From a virus, in the IMG/VR virus record IMGVR_UViG_3300046516_001491, positions 1 through 38,401 of that record: a DNA stretch of 38,401 bases; one strand, written 5' to 3'. Made by a program: the position numbers and the translations under genes. The notes under the pieces are model-generated. The model was given only the letters and a program-made list of their open reading frames with translations. It did no database searches and was not told the origin of the DNA. Position 1 is the stretch's first letter, and each line of letters opens with the position of its first letter. Positions 6,598 through 14,930 of this stretch are shown piece after piece.

Positions 6598-7662
6598 ATG
6601 CCTATGACAGCGCCTGTTCAGCGCTACACCAACCAGCCGCTCATTCCGGTTGTCGGCTCGCCGAAGCCGGTCGAGTTGGCTGTGAACATCGCCCCGAACC
6701 AGACGATCGTCAAGGGGACCGTGCTGGCCCAGGTGACCGCCTCGGCCAGCGACGTCCAGACGATCACCATGAGCGGGAGCGGTGGCACCTTCACGATCAG
6801 CGGCGTTAACCCGCTGACCGGCCTGTCGTTCACCACGGCAGCGCTGGCTTACAACATCCCCACCACCACTACGGCTACCAACCTTCAGGCGGTTCTGAAC
6901 GCCCTCTTTGCCCCTGGGACCAACGTCACCGTCACCGGAACGGCCGGGTCGAGTTACGTGATCACCTTCGGCAGCAACATCGCCACGATGCCGGTCCAGT
7001 TGATGACCCTCGGCACCAGTTTGCTGACCGGTGGCAGTGCGACGATCGCCCACACGACCTACGGGGCGTTCGCTGGCACCTACGCCCCCTACTCCATCCT
7101 CGCGGCTCCGACGGTGGCCCCGACGGTGGCCGTGGGAACGAGCACGAGTGATCCGCCCAGTGCTTCAAACGCCATTCTGTGGACCTACACGTACTACGAC
7201 GCCTCAGGCGAAACCACGCCGTCTCCCGCGGCGTCGCTAGCTCCCGACGGCACCCACGCACCGACGATCGCCTCGATCGCCGTTCCGACCGGTGCCACGG
7301 GGATTCGCTACTACGCCAACGGCAACCTGATCACCAGCAAGACCGCGGCTGGCGTTGCCACGATCACGCAGACCCTGCTCACCGCCTCGCTGTCAGCAGT
7401 CAAGTCGCCTACCACCAACACGACCAGCATCGCCGCGTGCCTGGCCAAGTACGACATGGCCACGGACAGCATGGGCCAGATCACGATGGGCGGCGCTTCC
7501 GGAGGCAGCGAACTGGGGACAACCTACACGTCCCTGGCCTGCTACTTCTCCGGATGGTTCCGCACCCAGGATCTGACCGGCCTCGATGCCAACGCTGTCA
7601 CCCAGCTTGGTAAACTGAAGGTCGGCACCACGACCAGCGGCGTTCTCGCTGTCGTCAACTGA
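6598..7662 (+). CDS. Head decoration protein with two inserted beta domains
   Basis: A 354-residue product behind a GGAGA Shine-Dalgarno. Its place before the major capsid gene and the pattern VKGTVLAQVT (39-47), GTYAPYS (160-166) and a C-terminal IAACLAKYDMATDSMG fit small trimeric capsid decoration proteins, normally 110-150 residues. Here the fold is interrupted twice. Residues about 52-156 (VQTITMSGSGGTFTISG, NVTVTGTAGSSYVITFG, LLTGG) match a repeat module common in phage surface proteins. Residues about 171-276 (TYTYYDASGETTPSP, IASIAVPTGATGIRYY) look fibronectin-III-like. The inserts should protrude from the capsid. The assignment rests on motif and position. Confidence 0.65.
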   Translation: MPMTAPVQRYTNQPLIPVVGSPKPVELAVNIAPNQTIVKGTVLAQVTASASDVQTITMSGSGGTFTISGVNPLTGLSFTTAALAYNIPTTTTATNLQAVLNALFAPGTNVTVTGTAGSSYVITFGSNIATMPVQLMTLGTSLLTGGSATIAHTTYGAFAGTYAPYSILAAPTVAPTVAVGTSTSDPPSASNAILWTYTYYDASGETTPSPAASLAPDGTHAPTIASIAVPTGATGIRYYANGNLITSKTAAGVATITQTLLTASLSAVKSPTTNTTSIAACLAKYDMATDSMGQITMGGASGGSELGTTYTSLACYFSGWFRTQDLTGLDANAVTQLGKLKVGTTTSGVLAVVN

Positions 7663-7709
7663 CCTACCACACCAACACGCCTATCCCACTGCGGAACCCG
7701 CCGGGAGAA

Positions 7710-7726
7710 AGGGGGAACGTCCCCCT
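7710..7726 (+). terminator. GC hairpin upstream of the major capsid gene
   Basis: AGGGGG (7710-7715) pairs with CCCCCT (7721-7726) around a five-base loop. It lies in the 107-bp gap between decoration and major capsid genes and is not followed by a T-run. It may be an RNA processing or stabilising hairpin for the capsid message, or a weak attenuator. Confidence 0.35.
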
Positions 7727-7769
7727 CCGGGCCTGGGACCGATCTCGGCCCGTATCGTGAGGGGGAATC

Positions 7770-8828
7770 ATGCAGACGTATCTCTATCCCAACAACTTCC
7801 AGTTGACGCAGATCGATCAGAACCTGTTGCCCGTTTACGAGCTCCAGGACCCGATCTTCAAGATGTTCCCGGTGCGCACCAAGGACACCGCCCACGTCAT
7901 CTGGGAGCAGAAGGACGATTACACCGGTGTGATGCAGATTCGCGGTTACGACGGCGAATTCCCGATGGTGCAGACCGTCGGCATCAACCGGTTCACGATC
8001 AATCCGGGGATCTACGGCGAAGGAATGCCGATCACCGAGCAGGAACTGACCGAGCGTCGCGGCTTCGGTCAGATCAGTCAACCCATCTCGATTGCCGATC
8101 TGGTCCAGGACCGCCACTTGCATCTCATGACCCGGCACTGGAACCGGATGTCGCAGATCACCTGGACGCTCCTGGCAACGGGCACGTACTCGGTGATCAA
8201 CGACGTCACGAACAGCCTGGGGATCATCGACGCCTATCAGCCGCAGAGTTACACCTCGGGCACGCCCTGGTCCACCACGGCCACCGCGACGCCCCTGGCG
8301 GACTACCGCGCGGTCCAACTCCTGCATCGTGGCCACAGCGTCAGTTTCGGCAGCAAGGCCACGGCCTTCCAAAACCTGGCGACGTGGAACGCCATGATCG
8401 CCAACTCCAACACCGCCGACCTCGGCGGCCGTCGTTCGACTGGCCTGGAGACGATCGAAGGGGTGGCCCAGTACTCGGCGCTGGCACTCAAGGACAACCT
8501 GCCGATGGTGGAGATCTGGGACGAAGGGTACAAGTCGGACGGGATCACCGACAATTACACGTCGGGGACATTCACAACCTTCATCCCCGATGGTGCGGTC
8601 ATCATCATCGGCAAGCGTACCAACGGTGCGCCTGTCGGCGAGTTCCAGCTCACACGGAACGCCCAGAATCCCGACGTGTCGCCGGGCTACTTCGTCAAGG
8701 TCACCGACTCGATGGCCACCGAGCATGGCCGTCCCCCGCGCAAGATCGAGGTCTTCCGCGGCTTCAACGGCGGCCCGCAGATCTCCTACGGGTCGGCCAT
8801 CGTCATCTTGCAGACAGGCGTCGCCTGA
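7770..8828 (+). CDS. Major capsid protein, phage E-like family
   Basis: A 352-residue product with a strong GAGGGGGA Shine-Dalgarno just upstream, fitting very high expression. Length and order (after decoration protein) match the lambda gpE-like major capsid family, which forms the HK97-fold shell. Supporting stretches: an N-terminal DPIFKMFP and TAHVIWEQKDD segment, INPGIYGEGMPITEQEL, a central helix with TRHWNRMSQITWTLLATGT, then VEIWDEGYKSDG and FIPDGAVIIIGKR, which is typical of the C-terminal strand region of this family. There is no N-terminal delta domain, in line with a separate scaffold made from the protease gene. Confidence 0.85.
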   Translation: MQTYLYPNNFQLTQIDQNLLPVYELQDPIFKMFPVRTKDTAHVIWEQKDDYTGVMQIRGYDGEFPMVQTVGINRFTINPGIYGEGMPITEQELTERRGFGQISQPISIADLVQDRHLHLMTRHWNRMSQITWTLLATGTYSVINDVTNSLGIIDAYQPQSYTSGTPWSTTATATPLADYRAVQLLHRGHSVSFGSKATAFQNLATWNAMIANSNTADLGGRRSTGLETIEGVAQYSALALKDNLPMVEIWDEGYKSDGITDNYTSGTFTTFIPDGAVIIIGKRTNGAPVGEFQLTRNAQNPDVSPGYFVKVTDSMATEHGRPPRKIEVFRGFNGGPQISYGSAIVILQTGVA

Positions 8829-8854
8829 TTCCTTTCTCTCCTTCAGGATTCCCC

Positions 8855-9295
8855 ATGCCCAGGCCACATGATATCGGGGCCAAGCCCCTCGAGACGATCG
8901 ATCCGGATGAGTCAAAGTCGATTCTGGAACTGGCCGCGGATTCCACCCCGGACCCGTGGTTCCGGATCTTGAGGCCGTGCCACTACGACCAGCACGGCAA
9001 GGCATTCACGCCACCGCCGAAGCCTCCCCGCCGCAAGCCCGGGGAACCAGTTCCACCCGAGCCGGAGCCGACGCTGGTTCGCCAGTCGCAGTTTGGCGTG
9101 AAGCTGGATTTCACCCGGCCCAACGCCAAGGGGGAATGGCCCTACGGCAAGGATCTGACCGAGGCTCGCCGCAAGGAAGTGATCGAGGAAGCACGGGCGG
9201 CCATCGTGATCAATCTGATCAGGATGAAGGCAATCGAGCCGTGGCATGGGCCGCTTCCAGCAGCAAGGGTTCTGGTCGCCTCGGGTGCTCTCTGA
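8855..9295 (+). CDS. Hypothetical protein after major capsid
   Basis: A 146-residue product starting MPRPHDIGAKPLETIDPDES. The frame is open far upstream across the capsid gene, but only the part after 8855 is outside it and protein-like. Centre: Pro-rich linker (FTPPPKPPRRKPGEPVPPEP). C-terminal half: FGVKLDFTRPNAKGEWPYGK and a helical segment ending RMKAIEPWHGP. No cysteine pairs or catalytic motif. Shine-Dalgarno is weak (CAGGAT). Function not recognised; position suggests a virion protein. Confidence 0.55.
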   Translation: MPRPHDIGAKPLETIDPDESKSILELAADSTPDPWFRILRPCHYDQHGKAFTPPPKPPRRKPGEPVPPEPEPTLVRQSQFGVKLDFTRPNAKGEWPYGKDLTEARRKEVIEEARAAIVINLIRMKAIEPWHGPLPAARVLVASGAL

Positions 9296-9315
9296 TCCGG
9301 AAGGCTGGTTGATCG

Positions 9316-10107
9316 ATGGACGCGACGGAACTCTACCTCCGGCGGTGTGTCGTTGTGGGAACTCCGACTTGCGGTAAGGTTTGGGCTCGCTGGGCCGTGG
9401 CCTATACGCAGCTCGAATTCTTCATGATGTCTCAGCCGCCGATCCGGATCTTGAAACAGCGCTGGCCGGTCGATCTGGCGCGGAATTTCATCGTTCAGTG
9501 TGCACTCGATTGCGACAAGGAACCGACGCACATCTTCTGGCTCGACGACGATGTCTTGCCGCACCCGGCGGTGATCAAGCAGTTGTTCCACGCCGACAAG
9601 GACATCGTCACCGGGGTCTACTTCGGCAAGACGAGCCTGGCCGAGCCGATCATCTTTGGGAAACCCGGAGAGGGGGTGATCCCGTACGTTCCCGGCAGTG
9701 GCCTGCACCGGTGCTACGGCCACGGCATGGGACTGACCCTGATTCGCACCGAGGTCTTTCGCAGGATGCGGGACGAGATGGACCTCGGCGTGGACACCAA
9801 GGGCAACCCCCGATGGTTCTACGTGAGCGGGGACCGGCCTGGCGAGAAGAGGAAACTGACGGAGGATCTCTGGTTCCTGTCGAAAGCCTACGAACTGGGC
9901 TATGAGAGTTGGTTTGACTCGCACCCCAACGCGTTCGGCTTTCATATGGACCCCCACGAGGATACGGCCTATCCCGAACCTCAGTGGAAGCAGTGGATCG
10001 AGGAAGGCAGCTTCCACTTCCCGGTTCCAGAACACCTGCGGTCCACGATTCAGCCGGATCTGATCGTTGACGGACCGCCCAATCAATCCCTGGCACCTTC
10101 ATCGTAA
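9316..10107 (+). CDS. GT-A fold glycosyltransferase
   Basis: A 263-residue product. The stretch HIFWLDDDVLPHP (residues 72-84) is a classic DXD metal/nucleotide-sugar site at the end of a strand, preceded by DLARNFIVQCAL, as in phage GT2-like enzymes. Later CYGHGMGLTLIRTEVFRRM (about 133-151) matches the acceptor-side GxGxxLIR motif, and TEDLWF (182-187) the catalytic (G/T)ED motif. It should transfer a sugar from a nucleotide-sugar donor, probably in the cytoplasm. It is placed among head genes, so modifying capsid or fibre proteins is a reasonable idea; modification of host surface sugars or DNA is the alternative. Confidence 0.7.
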   Translation: MDATELYLRRCVVVGTPTCGKVWARWAVAYTQLEFFMMSQPPIRILKQRWPVDLARNFIVQCALDCDKEPTHIFWLDDDVLPHPAVIKQLFHADKDIVTGVYFGKTSLAEPIIFGKPGEGVIPYVPGSGLHRCYGHGMGLTLIRTEVFRRMRDEMDLGVDTKGNPRWFYVSGDRPGEKRKLTEDLWFLSKAYELGYESWFDSHPNAFGFHMDPHEDTAYPEPQWKQWIEEGSFHFPVPEHLRSTIQPDLIVDGPPNQSLAPSS

Positions 10108-10110
10108 ATC

Positions 10111-11043
10111 ATGTCTGTCACCAAGCCAACATCCCCCGTCCTGCAGTCGAACGCCGACTCTGTGAACCTCGTTTATTTCGGCGTCGCGTACGAGGGATCG
10201 GGGACGACCCTCCACGATCTCAGCGTAACTGGGCTAACCGGCACGCTGACATCGTCTGCGATTTGGAACGGCAGCGGCCTGTTCAGCGGGCCCGACCTGA
10301 ATATCGCGGCCGACAACACCAAATACGTGTCGTTCGGGTCCAATGGCCCCTTCGCGCCGGCCGGATCGTTCAGCGTTTGCACGAGTGTCAAGCTGACGTC
10401 GGTCGACGTCCAGGTGTTTGCCGGATGCTACGGACTCACGGCCGGCTCATTCGACACCGGGTGGGCGGTTGGTACAGACGACGCCCACTCCGGCAAGGTC
10501 AAGTTCTTCACGGCGGCATCGGTCTCGGGCGAGATCGCCGACACGCTTCTATCCGCGACGGTGCTCTCGACGGGCGTTGCATACGATATTGTATGCACGT
10601 ATGACAGCGGGACTGGCGCCAAGAAGATTTACATCGACGGCACGCTCGACGCCTCGAATACCTGGGCGAGCGGCCCGTGCACGTTCAGCACCGCCTTGGC
10701 GCATATTGGTCAGCTCGAATACACGGCCAGCGGACAGCAGCACATCCAGCCAGCCCGAGGCGAGGTGTCGTACGTCTCGCTCTATTCGGTCGCGATCAGT
10801 TCGGGCATCGTTACGGACCTGCACACCGATCCATTCGTTGCCGTTCGGCCCGTTGCCGTGAGCGTGAACCTGCCCACAGCAGTCGTCCATCGATCTGCGC
10901 GTACACCTGGACTGTCGATGGGAAGCGCCAGCCGTCCCTTCCGATTCCTCCCTGACGAACGCGGTGCCCCTCCTCGACCGCTGACCCGCCGCGGCCCGCG
11001 CCGGTATGTACTGGGCGCGGCGAAACCATTCCAATATTCGTGA
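10111..11043 (+). CDS. LamG-domain virion surface protein
   Basis: A 310-residue product whose first 230 residues form one laminin-G/concanavalin-like jelly roll: GSFSVCTSVKLTSVDVQVFA, then GVAYDIVCTYDSGTGAKKIYIDGT and a closing EVSYVSLYSVAISSG. This fold commonly binds glycans. The C-terminal 75 residues are Arg/Pro-rich and less structured (ERGAPPRPLTRRGPRRY). It follows the glycosyltransferase by three bases and has no obvious Shine-Dalgarno, so it may depend on coupling. A role in attaching the virion to sugars, or as an outer capsid protein, is inferred. Confidence 0.65.
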   Translation: MSVTKPTSPVLQSNADSVNLVYFGVAYEGSGTTLHDLSVTGLTGTLTSSAIWNGSGLFSGPDLNIAADNTKYVSFGSNGPFAPAGSFSVCTSVKLTSVDVQVFAGCYGLTAGSFDTGWAVGTDDAHSGKVKFFTAASVSGEIADTLLSATVLSTGVAYDIVCTYDSGTGAKKIYIDGTLDASNTWASGPCTFSTALAHIGQLEYTASGQQHIQPARGEVSYVSLYSVAISSGIVTDLHTDPFVAVRPVAVSVNLPTAVVHRSARTPGLSMGSASRPFRFLPDERGAPPRPLTRRGPRRYVLGAAKPFQYS

Positions 11044-11055
11044 GGTAATCATTCG

Positions 11056-11355
11056 ATGTCTGTTGCCATTACCACGAATATGGGCACATTCACGCCCACG
11101 CCGGTGACCGTTGCGGCGACGGCGACCCTGCTGGTGGCGGCGTCGATTGTGAACCAGCGAGTGATCGTCATCAACAATAGCCCGAGCGTTATGGACATTG
11201 GGGGACCGACCGTGGCCCCGGGAACCGGAATTCCTGTCCAGGGTGGCGGCGATTCGATCGACCTCGTCCTGGCCCCTCAAGGCGGAACGGCCAGCGGCTT
11301 GTATGCAGCGTATTCCGGCGGCGGTGGCGATGCCCGCGTCGTCGTCTTGTCGTAG
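11056..11355 (+). CDS. Small beta-rich phage protein
   Basis: A 99-residue product behind a GAGGT Shine-Dalgarno. It alternates small residues and valine/isoleucine (VTVAATATLLVAASIVNQRV, IVINNSPSVMDIGG) as in a compact beta sandwich, with Gly-rich turns at the end. No signal peptide or catalytic motif is seen. Similar short beta proteins occur near fibre genes in phages. A capsid or fibre accessory role is inferred; no family name is assigned. Confidence 0.55.
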   Translation: MSVAITTNMGTFTPTPVTVAATATLLVAASIVNQRVIVINNSPSVMDIGGPTVAPGTGIPVQGGGDSIDLVLAPQGGTASGLYAAYSGGGGDARVVVLS

Positions 11356-11372
11356 GGCAAAACTGATTCATA

Positions 11373-13184
11373 ATGCCAACCACTCTCGCCCAGCCGCTGG
11401 ACAACTTCGCCTGCACCGTCGTCAGCCACGTCAACGGCAGCGGCACGATGGTACTGTCGACGTCGCCCGGCACCCTGCCGGCGAACCGGTACTGGCTGTT
11501 CACGGCGCTCCAGAATCCCGATGCGAGCAACGAGGTGATTCTCGGGATCTTCAAGGCGACCGGGAACAGCGGTGCGAGCCTGACGGGCGTTACCGAAGTG
11601 GGCGGTTACGGGGATTCGACGCTCACTTCAGGGACCGCTATCCAAACTCGGCCTACCGCCGAATGGGTTACTCCACTTCAGACCGCCGTGAACGCCGCCG
11701 AGGCGACGATCGCCACACTCCAGTCGGCCATTTCAGCGGCACAAGCAATCCTGTCGTCCCTTGGGACAGCGGCATTCCAACCGACCAGCGCCTTTGACGC
11801 CAGCGGGGCCGCCGCAACCGCGCTGACAACCGCCGAAGCCTACACGGATTCGCACCTCTCAGCCTATACCGGATCGACGTTGATCGTCACGCTGGGGACG
11901 ATCACGGCCGGGACCGTGCCGGTCGCGCGCGTCTCGGGTCTCGGGTCGCTGGCGACGCAGAGCGGCACGTTTTCGGGGACCAGTTCGGGCACGAACACGG
12001 GCGACCAGACCATCACCCTGACCGGCAACGTGACGGGGTCCGGGACCGGAAGTTTCGTTACGACGATCGCCGCCGGGGCCGTCACGAACGCGATGCTCGC
12101 AGGCTCGATCGCAGCATCGAATCTCGTCGGCACCGACATCACGACGCTCGGCACGATCAGCACGGGGACGTGGGCCGGGACCGTGGTCGCGATCGCGCAC
12201 GGCGGGACAGGGCAGACGTCGGCGAGCGCGGCGCTGGCGGCACTCGGCGGACAGGCGGGGCCGCTAACGGGCGACGTGACGACCAGCGGCGCGGCGGCCA
12301 CGCTCGCGAATACGGCCGTGACGGCGGGATCGTACACGTCGGCGAATATCACTGTCGACGCGAAGGGGCGATTGACGGCGGCGGCGAACGGGTCGGGCGG
12401 CGGCGGACTCACGATCGGCGGGGCGGTCTCGGGCGGCACGCACAATACCGTGCTCTATGAGGATGGGAGCGGCAATCTCGGGGTCGGCCCGGGGTGGGAC
12501 ACGAGCAATCTCACGACGGGCCGACTGACATTCACGAGCACTGGCAGCGGCACCCCGGCCACTTACGGCGGGGTGATGATCGGCGCCGGATCGACCGATT
12601 TTTACGGAAATGGCACTATAACGGCGGTCGGAAATGGAACTGCAGTCACCGGGCTCGGCGGGACCGCGATAGGGTACCAGGCCCAAGCAGGCCGCGGTGT
12701 CTCGGTCGGAAATTCCTCGAACGCGCAGCAAGACGGATCACTTTGTTTCGGGGTCGGTACTACCTGTATTTTCCCAGCGGCAAACTCGATCGCCTTGGGA
12801 AATGCGGCGGCGGCTAATGCCGCCAACCAACTGATGATCGGTGATGGCTCGTCGCCGATCAATACGATGGTCATTCGCGGCGACACGACCGGGGTATCCT
12901 ACGCACCACAGGGGCTCTCATCGACTTCGACCGAGCGCGACCTCGCGTATCTCAACACCGGCTTCACGGTCTCCACTGACGCGAGTTACGTCGGCTTCGG
13001 CCAGCTCGCCGCGCAGGACTGGAACGCGACATCCGGCGGTGTCGAGTGCTTCCGGTACACGACCGACGGCTCGGCGCACGCAAAAATCGGCTTCTATGGC
13101 GCAACGCCTGTCGTGAAAGCGGCCGCGCCTACCCTCTTGTCGGACGTGATCACCATTCTCCGAAACCTCGGACTCTGTTCATAA
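11373..13184 (+). CDS. Tail-fibre-like repetitive structural protein
   Basis: A 603-residue product. N-terminal domain: [20 protein letters not shown]...[12 protein letters not shown] short Ala-rich helix (about 100-160; [19 protein letters not shown]) could trimerise. A long low-complexity beta region follows, rich in [17 protein letters not shown] and GDVTTSG, the latter two being hallmark motifs of phage fibres. A later [20 protein letters not shown] stretch resembles trimeric autotransporter-type head repeats (AIG..A). The end ([14 protein letters not shown]) is a short terminal helix. It probably forms trimeric fibres on the virion. Its place between capsid and connector genes is unusual for a tail fibre, so a head fibre is possible. 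Confidence 0.65.
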   Translation: MPTTLAQPLDNFACTVVSHVNGSGTMVLSTSPGTLPANRYWLFTALQNPDASNEVILGIFKATGNSGASLTGVTEVGGYGDSTLTSGTAIQTRPTAEWVTPLQTAVNAAEATIATLQSAISAAQAILSSLGTAAFQPTSAFDASGAAATALTTAEAYTDSHLSAYTGSTLIVTLGTITAGTVPVARVSGLGSLATQSGTFSGTSSGTNTGDQTITLTGNVTGSGTGSFVTTIAAGAVTNAMLAGSIAASNLVGTDITTLGTISTGTWAGTVVAIAHGGTGQTSASAALAALGGQAGPLTGDVTTSGAAATLANTAVTAGSYTSANITVDAKGRLTAAANGSGGGGLTIGGAVSGGTHNTVLYEDGSGNLGVGPGWDTSNLTTGRLTFTSTGSGTPATYGGVMIGAGSTDFYGNGTITAVGNGTAVTGLGGTAIGYQAQAGRGVSVGNSSNAQQDGSLCFGVGTTCIFPAANSIALGNAAAANAANQLMIGDGSSPINTMVIRGDTTGVSYAPQGLSSTSTERDLAYLNTGFTVSTDASYVGFGQLAAQDWNATSGGVECFRYTTDGSAHAKIGFYGATPVVKAAAPTLLSDVITILRNLGLCS

Positions 13185-13194
13185 GGGCAAACAC

Positions 13195-13479
13195 ATGTCT
13201 CTCAGCAAGCTCGAACAGGACACGATAAGCCGGGGCCTCGCCGCCGCAAAGCTGGTTACAGATCAGCTCAAGCCCGTGCTCGATGCGCTCAACATTATTT
13301 ATGACTCGCAGGGCGGCGCGAAGACGACGATCGATCAACCGGGCCTCGACGCGATCGGTTCATTCTCGGGGCTCACGAAGCAGCAACTGGATGACGGGAT
13401 GTTCGCCCTTACCGCAACGCTTCGGGGCGACATCACCAACGCTTACGCGCAGCTCGCTCAACTCTCGGCAAGGGCCTGA
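13195..13479 (+). CDS. Small helical phage protein
   Basis: A 94-residue product with an AAGGG Shine-Dalgarno. Composition is helical and amphipathic: SKLEQDTISRGLAAAKLVTD, LKPVLDALNIIYDS, and a C-terminal ITNAYAQLAQLSARA, with GLTKQQLDDGMFALTATL in between. No cysteines or catalytic motifs. It lies right behind the fibre gene and ends three bases before the next start. It could be a fibre chaperone or small virion protein; function not recognised. Confidence 0.55.
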   Translation: MSLSKLEQDTISRGLAAAKLVTDQLKPVLDALNIIYDSQGGAKTTIDQPGLDAIGSFSGLTKQQLDDGMFALTATLRGDITNAYAQLAQLSARA

Positions 13480-13482
13480 CGC

Positions 13483-13707
13483 ATGTTCAACGGATCACGC
13501 TTCAACGCCACTCGCTTCAACGGTCCCCGCTTTATCTCCGCTCCTACCCCTGTGGCCGTGGGAATAACCGCCTTCGCCTCGGTGGGACACCGCGCCGGCG
13601 TCGATCCCGACCAGACCTCGGGCCGCCGCTCTGGAGTCGATCCCGCACAGACCTTCGGCCATCGCTTTGGCGTCGACCCATCCCAAACCTTTGGCCGGGG
13701 GCATTGA
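13483..13707 (+). CDS. Small protein made of two kinds of tandem repeat
   Basis: A 74-residue product. The N-terminus is three copies of a five-residue unit FNxxR (FNGSR, FNATR, FNGPR; 15-bp units from 13486). The C-terminal half is three copies plus a fragment of a 12-residue unit GxRxGVDPxQTx (36-bp units from 13585). The DNA copies differ at third positions, so the repeats are old or under protein-level selection. It is spaced like its neighbours and has an AAGGG leader. Function not recognised; small FN-repeat proteins are seen near phage head genes. Confidence 0.6.
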   Translation: MFNGSRFNATRFNGPRFISAPTPVAVGITAFASVGHRAGVDPDQTSGRRSGVDPAQTFGHRFGVDPSQTFGRGH

Positions 13708-13710
13708 TCC

Positions 13711-14577
13711 ATGAGCGGCGAGGTCTTTCAGGTCGACCAGGGCGACGAGCTCAAGATCAGCCCGATCACCCTCCTGGATAGCCTGGGAGCCGCCATCACC
13801 GCCTATGACGGCTCTCAGAGCCTGACCGTGACCGTTTGGCCTGGTGGCGGCCGAGCGGCGGCGTTCACGTTCACGAATGGCAACGCGACCTGGCTCACCG
13901 TCTCCCCGACAGCCAACACCGTCCAGATCATCATCACGCCGGCACAGACGGCGAGCCTCTACCCGGTCAACTATGATCTCAAGCTCGAGATCAACGACAG
14001 CGGAAATCTGGTCAAGGCGTACTCCTGCACGCTTGAAGTCGGCGCCAGACCCGAGGACCCGACTCAGCCGCCGGCCTACCCGAGCGATCCCAGTATCCGC
14101 ATCGTCCTCGAGGCTGAGCTGATCGACCGCACGGGTGGCCTGCTGACGCTGGTCGGCAAGTCGACCGAGCCGACAGGATCGAACCCGAACCTCACCGGAG
14201 CGATTGGCTTTGGGCTCCAGCACCTGAACGTCACGCCGCTCACTCCAGGTGTCGTGACCGACGCGGACATCGCTCGTCTTGACCCGTCTCTGTGGTACAC
14301 CCTCTGCGACCTGTGCGAGTACCGCATCCTCGACAGTTGCCTGATGAACTTCGTGGTGCCGAACCAGAAGATCAGCCTGGGGAGCCAGGATTGGGGCAGC
14401 ATGATGAACCGCTTCCAGACCCGCCTGAGCGAGCTTCAAATGCTCTACGGCGGCCTGCTCTCGGTGCGGAAAAACCCGACGGTCTCGGGCTCGATTCGCT
14501 CGCGGTACCCGGTTGGCGGCGACTCTTTCAGGCCCCTGGGCTTGCGTGGCTTTGTTGCGTGGGACTCAGATCTATGA
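13711..14577 (+). CDS. Ig-like plus connector-like head protein
   Basis: A 288-residue product. Residues 1-115 look like an Ig-like beta sandwich similar to baseplate upper protein N-termini (FQVDQGDELKISPITLLDS, LYPVNYDLKLEINDSG). Residues about 120-288 are mainly helical: DADIARLDPSLWYTLCDLCE, CLMNFVV, MMNRFQTRLSELQMLYGGLL. The following gene is a head-closure protein, so this may be the head-tail adaptor with an added surface domain. Family assignment for the helical half is tentative. It ends in an ATGATG overlap with the next gene. Confidence 0.5.
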   Translation: MSGEVFQVDQGDELKISPITLLDSLGAAITAYDGSQSLTVTVWPGGGRAAAFTFTNGNATWLTVSPTANTVQIIITPAQTASLYPVNYDLKLEINDSGNLVKAYSCTLEVGARPEDPTQPPAYPSDPSIRIVLEAELIDRTGGLLTLVGKSTEPTGSNPNLTGAIGFGLQHLNVTPLTPGVVTDADIARLDPSLWYTLCDLCEYRILDSCLMNFVVPNQKISLGSQDWGSMMNRFQTRLSELQMLYGGLLSVRKNPTVSGSIRSRYPVGGDSFRPLGLRGFVAWDSDL

Positions 14578-14930
14578 TGCCCCCGTTCTCACCGCTGATG
14601 TTCCCTCACAAGGTCACGTTCCGCGCGGGTGCCTACTCCACCGGCCAGCGTGGCGGCCTTGAGTCTGAGGAGACGCCTGGTGCGATGGTTGCGGCCTACG
14701 TGGAGGCGATCGTCGCCGAAGCGCCGCTGGCGGAGTCGCCTTTCCACAAGCGACAGTCGCGGACGTCCTACCGGGTGTTCACGCCGGCGAACCCGGCCAC
14801 GGGCCTCTCCCGTGAGATCCAGGAAGACGACCACATCGTCTGGGTGGACACAGGCTTCATCTTGAGGATTCAGAAGCCCCCGGTGCCCCAACTTCCGCTT
14901 TGGTTCACGGCTGCGGAGAGAATCGCCTAA
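14574..14930 (+). CDS. Head-closure / head-tail joining protein
   Basis: A 118-residue product starting at ATGATG (14574 or 14577) overlapping the preceding stop. MFPHKVTFRAGAYSTGQRGG at the start, then YRVFTPANPATGLSREIQ, DDHIVWVDTGFILRI and a terminal LPLWFTAAERI fit the small beta-barrel head-closure proteins, which seal the portal after packaging and dock the tail. Order (connector, then this, later neck and tail completion) agrees, although a large adhesin gene follows directly. Confidence 0.6.
   Translation: MMPPFSPLMFPHKVTFRAGAYSTGQRGGLESEETPGAMVAAYVEAIVAEAPLAESPFHKRQSRTSYRVFTPANPATGLSREIQEDDHIVWVDTGFILRIQKPPVPQLPLWFTAAERIA

Noticed and set aside
5607-6599. 330-codon minus-strand open frame over the protease/scaffold gene
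   Set aside because: Antisense shadow; the Val/Ile runs are only the complement of Asp/Glu codon repeats.
7757-8854. Long plus-strand frame overlapping the major capsid gene
   Set aside because: Only the part from 8855 is protein-like; the rest is a shifted-frame shadow of the capsid gene.
7542-9005. 487-codon minus-strand open frame
   Set aside because: Antisense to capsid genes; codon-bias artefact.
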